From assembly GCA_965601425.1 (NCBI GenBank), contig CBFCWF010000026.1, positions 1-27,535 of the forward strand: a stretch of DNA of 27,535 nucleotides. Reading direction: 5' to 3'. The position numbers and the translations under genes are program-made. The stretch is from Thiosocius sp965601425 (GTDB lineage Bacteria; Pseudomonadota; Gammaproteobacteria; Chromatiales; Chromatiaceae). This document shows, one piece after another, positions 22,759 through 27,535 of this stretch. The stretch's first letter is position 1. Every line of letters begins with the position of its first letter. The notes below the pieces were generated by a model that had not been told where the DNA came from, ran no database searches, and saw nothing but the letters and a program-made list of their open reading frames with translations.

Positions 22759-23634
22759 CTATTTCAGGCCATCCACGTAGCGGTCGCGCGCCGCCTTCGC
22801 GCGCTCGAATATCGCCAGCAGGTGATCGGCGTCGGCCTCGCCGATGCTCAACGCCAATTCGCCCATCTCTTCTGCGAAAGCGGCCAGCATCGGACCCAGG
22901 GCCTCACGGTTCGCGATACAGATGTCGCGCCACATCACCGGGTTGCTCGACGCAATGCGGGTGAAATCACGGAACCCACCGGCCGCATACAGGAATATCT
23001 CGTCGTTCTCCTTCATGCGCGCAAGCATATCGACGAGGCCGAAGGCGAGCATGTGCGGCAGGTGGCTGGTCGCGGCGAGCACCTCGTCGTGGTGCTGCAC
23101 CGACATCGACATCACCTCGGCCCCGCAGGCCTGCCACATCGCCCGCACCCGGGCCACCGCCGCGTCGTCATTCTCCGGCAACGGGGTCAGGATCACCCGC
23201 CGGTCGCGGTACAGCGTCGCCGTCGAGGCCGCGACGCCATTGCGTTCGTTGCCGGCAATCGGGTGGCCGGGGACGAAGCGGTCCAGCAGTTCGGGTGCGG
23301 CGAGGCGGCAGTCGTCGACGACGCTGCCCTTGGCACTGCCGCCGTCGGTGATCAGCGCAGCGGCCGGCAGTGCGGACCGCATTGCATCGAAGGCCCCGCG
23401 CATGGCCCCGAGGGGCACTGCGAGGAATACCATATCGGCACCGCGCACGGCCTCGCCGATGTCGTGCGTGTAGCGGTCGATCACGCCAAGCGCCAACGCC
23501 TCCTCCAGGTTCGCCCTGCCGCGGCCGCAGCCGACGATCTCGTCGACCGCACCGGCGGCGCGCAGCGCGCGCGCCAGCGAACCACCGATCAGACCGACAC
23601 CGATGATCGCGAGCCTGCCGATCGAGGGACTCAA
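22759..23634 (-). CDS. tyrA: Prephenate dehydrogenase (tyrosine synthesis)
   Basis: This 291-residue NAD(P)-dependent enzyme converts prephenate to 4-hydroxyphenylpyruvate. The nucleotide loop IIGVGLIGGSLARAL is at the N-terminus. PGHPIAGNERNG and SHLPHMLAFGL carry the expected catalytic and binding His residues. It is a stand-alone TyrA, with no chorismate mutase or AroA domain fused. I infer a TTG start at 23634-23632 that overlaps the hisC stop (TTGA), with GGAG about eight bases upstream. An ATG or GTG start would remove the nucleotide loop. It is the last gene of the operon and faces the LMF-like gene across ~30 bases. Confidence 0.92.
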   Translation of the reverse strand: MSPSIGRLAIIGVGLIGGSLARALRAAGAVDEIVGCGRGRANLEEALALGVIDRYTHDIGEAVRGADMVFLAVPLGAMRGAFDAMRSALPAAALITDGGSAKGSVVDDCRLAAPELLDRFVPGHPIAGNERNGVAASTATLYRDRRVILTPLPENDDAAVARVRAMWQACGAEVMSMSVQHHDEVLAATSHLPHMLAFGLVDMLARMKENDEIFLYAAGGFRDFTRIASSNPVMWRDICIANREALGPMLAAFAEEMGELALSIGEADADHLLAIFERAKAARDRYVDGLK

Positions 23635-24728
23635 ACGACCTGCTCCAGCGCCGCCAGGAAACGCGCGTTTTCCTCGGGCAGGCCGACGCTCACGCGCAGG
23701 TGGTTCGGCAGACCGTAGCCAGCGATCGGTCGGGTCACGACGCCGAGGCGCAACAGCGCCCGGTCGATCGGGCCGGACGCGCGGCCGAGGTCTATCGTGA
23801 GAAAGTTTCCGGCCGAGGGAATAAACCCCAGCCCCAGCGCCGTCACACCCTCGACCAGCTGCTGCATTCCCCGCGCATTGAGTTCGACCGCGCTGCGCAG
23901 ATGGTCCTGGTCTTCGAGTGCGGCGATTGCCGCCGCCTGGGCAAAGCTGTCGACATTGAACGGCTGGCGCACCCGATTCAGCAGGTCCGCGACATCCGGA
24001 TGCGACAGCCCGTAACCGACCCGCAACGCCGCCAGTCCGTAGGCCTTCGAAAAGGTGCGGGTCACGACGAGGTTCGGGAAGTCGCCCAGCCAACGTGTCG
24101 CGTCCGGATGGTCGTCGGCGTCGACATACTCGAAATAGGCCTCGTCGACCACGACGACGACGTCGGATGGCACAGCCTCGATGAACCCGCGCAACGTGGG
24201 TTCGGAAAGCCGGGTACCGGTCGGGTTGTTCGGGTTCGCGATCCAGACGACGCCGGTCTCGGGACCGATCATCGAACGCATCGCCGAGAGATCGTGCGCA
24301 TAGTCGAGCGCTGGTGCGACGCGCGCGACCGCGCCCACCGCCGCGGTGCTGATCGGATACACCGCAAAGGCGTATTGCGAGAACAGGCTCTCGCGTCCCG
24401 CCCACAGGAAGACGCGCGCAAGCATGTCCAGCACGTCGTTCGAACCGTTGCCGACGGTAACACAGGCGGGGTCGACAGCGTGCCGCCGGGCTAGTGCCGC
24501 ACGCAGCTCGAAGGCACCGCCATCCGGATAACGCGCGACCTCGGCGATCTGCGCCTCGAGCGCGGCGCGCACCCGTGGACTCGGCCCGAGCGGGCTCTCG
24601 TTCGACGCAAGCTTGATCGAGCCCGAAACCCCCAGCTCACGCTCCAGCTCGGCCAGCGGCTTGCCCGGCACATAGGGTTTCAGGTCGGCCAGCCCCGGCG
24701 CGGCGAGCCGAATGAAGCGGTTGCCCAC
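23631..24728 (-). CDS. hisC: Histidinol-phosphate / aromatic aminotransferase
   Basis: This 365-residue class-I/II PLP enzyme has SNESPLGPS at the start, ANPNNPTGT (164-172), VVDEAYFEY (194-202) and the PLP lysine Lys228 in RTFSKAYGLAALRVGYG. It is of the HisC type. Its place between pheA and tyrA suggests it also transaminates phenylpyruvate or hydroxyphenylpyruvate, as assumed for HisC2 enzymes. The start is GTG 24728, sharing one base with the pheA stop (TAGTG), so translation is coupled. Confidence 0.93.
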   Translation of the reverse strand: MGNRFIRLAAPGLADLKPYVPGKPLAELERELGVSGSIKLASNESPLGPSPRVRAALEAQIAEVARYPDGGAFELRAALARRHAVDPACVTVGNGSNDVLDMLARVFLWAGRESLFSQYAFAVYPISTAAVGAVARVAPALDYAHDLSAMRSMIGPETGVVWIANPNNPTGTRLSEPTLRGFIEAVPSDVVVVVDEAYFEYVDADDHPDATRWLGDFPNLVVTRTFSKAYGLAALRVGYGLSHPDVADLLNRVRQPFNVDSFAQAAAIAALEDQDHLRSAVELNARGMQQLVEGVTALGLGFIPSAGNFLTIDLGRASGPIDRALLRLGVVTRPIAGYGLPNHLRVSVGLPEENARFLAALEQVV

Positions 24729-25813
24729 TAGAGCACCGCCTTCGGATAAGAGCCGAGTTCCTTGAACATGCCGGCCTGGCGTCGCAGGATCCCGAGCGCA
24801 TCGGCGACCTCGGCATCGTCGCTGTGGCCGTTGATGTCGACGAAGAAGACGTAGTCCCAGTGACCGCGGCGCGAGGGTCGGGACTCGATACGCGTCATGC
24901 TGATGCCGTGCTCGGCGAGCGGTTCGAGCAGACGGTACAGCCCGCCCGCCTCATTGCGCGTAGACAGCAGCAGACTGGTCTTGTCGTCGCCGGACGGTGG
25001 CACCGCCTGTTGCCCGATCACCAGAAAACGCGTGGTGTTGCCGGCCTCGTCCTCGATGTTCGGCGCGAGCACCTGCAGACCATACAGTTCGGCCGCGGTC
25101 GCACCGGCGATCGCCGCAGAATGCGCGGCCTTCGCCGCACGCTGAGCGGCCTCGGCATTGCTGCCGACCGGGACCCGTTCGACCAGCGGCAGATGCCGGT
25201 CGAGCCAGCCACGGCACTGGGCCAGCGACTGCTGGTGCGAGTAGATCACCTTCAGATCGCCGAGATCCGGGTCTTTTCCCATCAGGTTGTGATGGATGCG
25301 CAGCGTCACCTCGCCGCAGATCTTCAGCGGCGAATTCAGAAACATGTCGAGCGTGTGGCTGACCACGCCCTCGCTCGAGTTCTCCACCGGCACCACCCCG
25401 TAGTGGCAGCCGCCGGTCTCGACCTCCTGGAACACGTCCGGGATCGCGGCCATCGGCACGGTCGTGACCGCGTGGCCGAAATGCTTCAGCGCGGCGGCCT
25501 GGGTGAAGGTCCCCTCCGGCCCGAGGAAACTGATCTTCAGCGGCAATTCCAGCGCCAGACACTCGGACATGATTTCGCGAAACAGGCGCGCCATCGCCTC
25601 GCCACCCAACGGACCCGTGTTACGTTCCTTGACGCTGCGCAGCACCATCGCCTCGCGTTCGGGTCGGTAGAAAAGCGCCTCCCCGCCCGACGCGAGCTTG
25701 ACGGCGGCCACCTCGCGGGCGGCCTCAGCGCGCGCGTTCAACAGGTCCTGGATCTGGCGGTCCAGCGCGTCGATCCGGTCGCGGATAGCCGCGAGTTGCT
25801 GTTCTTCCGTCAT
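24728..25813 (-). CDS. pheA: Bifunctional chorismate mutase / prephenate dehydratase
   Basis: This 361-residue enzyme makes phenylpyruvate from chorismate through prephenate. It has an AroQ-type mutase helix domain (1-90; LAAIRDRIDALDRQIQDLLN). The dehydratase domain follows (~92-272; FLGPEGTFTQAAAL, PVENSSEGVV and the catalytic TTRF). A C-terminal ACT domain contains the phenylalanine-binding ESRPSRR motif near residue 311, so feedback inhibition by phenylalanine is expected. It sits 30 bases downstream of serA and overlaps hisC by one base. Confidence 0.96.
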   Translation of the reverse strand: MTEEQQLAAIRDRIDALDRQIQDLLNARAEAAREVAAVKLASGGEALFYRPEREAMVLRSVKERNTGPLGGEAMARLFREIMSECLALELPLKISFLGPEGTFTQAAALKHFGHAVTTVPMAAIPDVFQEVETGGCHYGVVPVENSSEGVVSHTLDMFLNSPLKICGEVTLRIHHNLMGKDPDLGDLKVIYSHQQSLAQCRGWLDRHLPLVERVPVGSNAEAAQRAAKAAHSAAIAGATAAELYGLQVLAPNIEDEAGNTTRFLVIGQQAVPPSGDDKTSLLLSTRNEAGGLYRLLEPLAEHGISMTRIESRPSRRGHWDYVFFVDINGHSDDAEVADALGILRRQAGMFKELGSYPKAVL

Positions 25814-25843
25814 GGATGGTTACCGGTCGCCCGCGATCGCCGA

Positions 25844-27025
25844 CTATCCCGCGTCACAACCCAAGCAACGCACCGACAGGACACCGTCGATATCGGCAAT
25901 CCGCTGGACCGCTTCGTCGGATGGGGAAGCGGCAACGTCGATCAGGGTCACTGCGATGTCGCCGCGCGACTTGTTCAGCATGTCGATGATGTTCAGTCCG
26001 GCCTCCGCGAGGTCGGTCGAGATCTGCCCCAGCATATTCGGTACATTGCTGTTCACGACCGCAATCCGGTAGCCGCCCTCGGCACGCGGCAGGTTGATCT
26101 CGGGAAAGTTGACCGAATTACTCACGTTGCCGTTCTCGAGCCAGTCCCGGAGCTGGTCTGCGACCATCACCGCGCAGTTCTCCTCGGCCTCCGCGGTCGA
26201 CGCGCCGAGGTGGGGCAGCGTGATCACGCGCGGGTGGTCTTTGAGGCGGTTGCTCGGAAAATCGCAAACGTAGGCATAGAGGCGCCCTTCGTCGAGTGCC
26301 GCGACCACGGCCTGATCGTCGATGATACCGTTGCGCGCAAAGTTCAGCAGGACCCCACGCCCCTGCATGAGCCTGAGGCGATCGGCATTAATCATGTTGC
26401 GCGTGCTGTCGGTCAGCGGCACGTGAAAGGTGATGAAATCGGAGCGCGCCACCAGGTCGTCGACCGACAGCGCCTGCTCGACGTCCGAGTCCAGCGCCCA
26501 GGCCGCGCGTACCGTGATGGTCGGGTCATAGCCGATCACCTTCATGCCGAGGGCGCGCGCCGCATTGGCCACCTTGACGCCGATCGCACCGAGCCCGATC
26601 ACGCCCAGCGTGCGGCCCGGCAGCTCGAAACCGACGAAGTTCTTCTTGCCGGCCTCAACTTCGCGGTTGATCGCGGCATCTTCACCGCTCAGGCCAGTCG
26701 CGAACCGCCACGCCTGGCCGATGTTGCGCGCCGCCATCAGCATACCCGCAACCACCAGTTCCTTCACCGCATTCGCGTTCGCGCCCGGCGCATTGAAGAC
26801 CGGGATGCCGGCGGCCGTCATCGCATCGACGGGAATGTTGTTGACGCCGGCACCGGCACGACCGATCGCCCGGACCGAGTCCGGCAGCGGCAGGTCATGC
26901 ATCTTCGCCGAGCGCACCAGGATCGCATCCGGATGCACGATCTCCGACGCGATCTCATAGCCTTCACGCGGGAATCGCTCGAGACCGACCGCCGAGATAT
27001 TGTTCAATGTCTGGATCTTGTACAT
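25844..27025 (-). CDS. serA: D-3-phosphoglycerate dehydrogenase (serine synthesis)
   Basis: This 393-residue enzyme oxidises 3-phosphoglycerate to phosphohydroxypyruvate. The NAD loop GVIGLGAIGVKVANAA is at 141-156, Arg231 lies in NFARNGI and His272 in PHLGASTAEAEENC. A C-terminal ACT domain (~320-393; VVNSNVPNMLGQIS) suggests serine or other amino-acid control. This is the short form without the extra domain of long PGDHs. Where E. coli SerA has Glu269 in a TEP motif, this protein reads DFPSNRL, a feature of this subtype. It follows serC after about 60 bases, which contain a small GGCGC/GCGCC hairpin (27069-27082). Confidence 0.94.
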   Translation of the reverse strand: MYKIQTLNNISAVGLERFPREGYEIASEIVHPDAILVRSAKMHDLPLPDSVRAIGRAGAGVNNIPVDAMTAAGIPVFNAPGANANAVKELVVAGMLMAARNIGQAWRFATGLSGEDAAINREVEAGKKNFVGFELPGRTLGVIGLGAIGVKVANAARALGMKVIGYDPTITVRAAWALDSDVEQALSVDDLVARSDFITFHVPLTDSTRNMINADRLRLMQGRGVLLNFARNGIIDDQAVVAALDEGRLYAYVCDFPSNRLKDHPRVITLPHLGASTAEAEENCAVMVADQLRDWLENGNVSNSVNFPEINLPRAEGGYRIAVVNSNVPNMLGQISTDLAEAGLNIIDMLNKSRGDIAVTLIDVAASPSDEAVQRIADIDGVLSVRCLGCDAG

Positions 27026-27085
27026 AAGCTTTGCCTGATTGCCTCTCCATCCCGTCGCCGGCGGGCGGGGCGCTGAAGCGCCGCG

Positions 27086-27535
27086 TCAGCCGTGTGTTCG
27101 CTCGAACTCGGCCATGAAATCGATCAGCGTCCGAACGCCCTGGTCCGGCATCGCGTTATAGATGCTGGCCCGCATCCCGCCGACCGAGCGGTGACCCTTC
27201 AGGGTCTTCAATCCCGCCTCGCCGGCCTGCGCGAGGAACGCACCATCGAGCGCGGCGTCGGCCAGTGTGAAAGGCACGTTCATCCAGGAGCGGCTCGCCG
27301 GCGCCACCGGGTTGTCGTAGAAACCCGAAGCATCAATCGCGTCGTACAACATGCCCGCCTTGCGCTGGTTGATCGCGCCCATCCCCTCGAGGCCACCCTG
27401 TCCCTTGATCCATTTGAACACCAGTCCGGCCAGGTACCAGGCATATGTCGGCGGCGTGTTGTACATCGAGCCGGCCTCGGCCTGCGTCGCATAGTTGAAC
27501 ATCGTCGGCGTACCGTCCAGCGGGCTGCCCATCAG
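27086..27535 (-). CDS. serC: Phosphoserine aminotransferase, C-terminal part (cut by window edge)
   Basis: About 150 C-terminal residues are present; the gene continues beyond the window. The segment AGSMYNTPPTYAWYLAGLVFKWIK and the end SVGGMRASIYNAMPDQGVRTLIDFM are diagnostic of SerC. The enzyme transaminates phosphohydroxypyruvate (the SerA product) to phosphoserine and often serves PLP synthesis too. The first in-window Met (27532) is internal, not the start. It leads the serC-serA-pheA-hisC-tyrA array. Confidence 0.95.
   Translation of the reverse strand: MMGSPLDGTPTMFNYATQAEAGSMYNTPPTYAWYLAGLVFKWIKGQGGLEGMGAINQRKAGMLYDAIDASGFYDNPVAPASRSWMNVPFTLADAALDGAFLAQAGEAGLKTLKGHRSVGGMRASIYNAMPDQGVRTLIDFMAEFERTHG

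Noticed and set aside
24824..27076. Long open frame on the + strand across pheA and serA
   Set aside because: It is an antisense shadow of strongly recognised - strand genes, with Arg/His/Asp-rich composition typical of the wrong frame in GC-rich DNA.
1..27535. CRISPR arrays, tRNA/rRNA genes, IS elements or phage genes
   Set aside because: No regularly spaced repeats, cloverleaf or rRNA-like segments, transposases or integrases were seen on either strand.

Overview
The window is about 27.5 kb of GC-rich, tightly packed bacterial chromosome. It most likely comes from a gammaproteobacterium with a respiratory, possibly lithotrophic, lifestyle. Grounds are the serC/pheA/hisC/tyrA gene order, sigma-54 promoters, a Tat-exported membrane formate dehydrogenase, PHB storage genes and DsrM/HdrD-like redox proteins. 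The genus cannot be fixed from sequence reading. No rRNA, tRNA, CRISPR array, IS element or prophage is visible.

Region 1 (1-11036, + strand) is a formate dehydrogenase locus. An accessory operon encodes DUF3305, DUF3306, a 549-residue multi-cluster Fe-S protein and a TorD-type chaperone. A structural operon follows: a small Tat-signal protein, FdhA (Cys-type Mo/W enzyme), FdhB (four 4Fe-4S clusters) and FdhC (cytochrome b). It continues, after short gaps, into a NarI/DsrM-like diheme membrane protein and an HdrD/DsrK-like Fe-S protein. Each operon has a sigma-54 (-24/-12) promoter (249-263 and 3832-3847). About 90-100 bp upstream of each lies an inverted repeat built from the same half-site, ATTTGTC/GACAAAT. 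This suggests one dedicated enhancer-binding activator for the whole locus, which is the most interesting inference in the window.

Region 2 (11044-13286, - strand) holds a protein with kinase-like sequence features, a gamma-glutamylcyclotransferase-like protein and a LysR-family regulator.

Region 3 (13513-16117) is a polyhydroxybutyrate module: phaP (phasin) and phaB (acetoacetyl-CoA reductase) on the - strand, closed by a good intrinsic terminator. A DUF2889 gene and an unknown C-terminally anchored protein run divergently. The shared intergenic region has overlapping divergent promoters and repeated TGCAGTGCA boxes that look like a PhaR operator.

Region 4 (16159-19992, + strand) encodes an L-isoaspartyl methyltransferase with a signal peptide, an 800-residue membrane protein with a spermidine-synthase-like domain, and a stand-alone cyclic-nucleotide-binding-fold protein. 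The first and last share an ATACTTGTAG box that resembles a sigma-S -10 element. A probable remnant of a lost beta-propeller-type gene follows at 19986-20108.

Region 5 (20144-22727) has a Sel1/SLT lytic transglycosylase (-) and a lipase-maturation-factor-like membrane protein (+).

Region 6 (22759-27535, - strand) is an amino-acid biosynthesis operon, serC-serA-pheA-hisC-tyrA. It covers serine, phenylalanine and tyrosine synthesis. serC runs off the window edge, and aroA, often found after tyrA, is absent.
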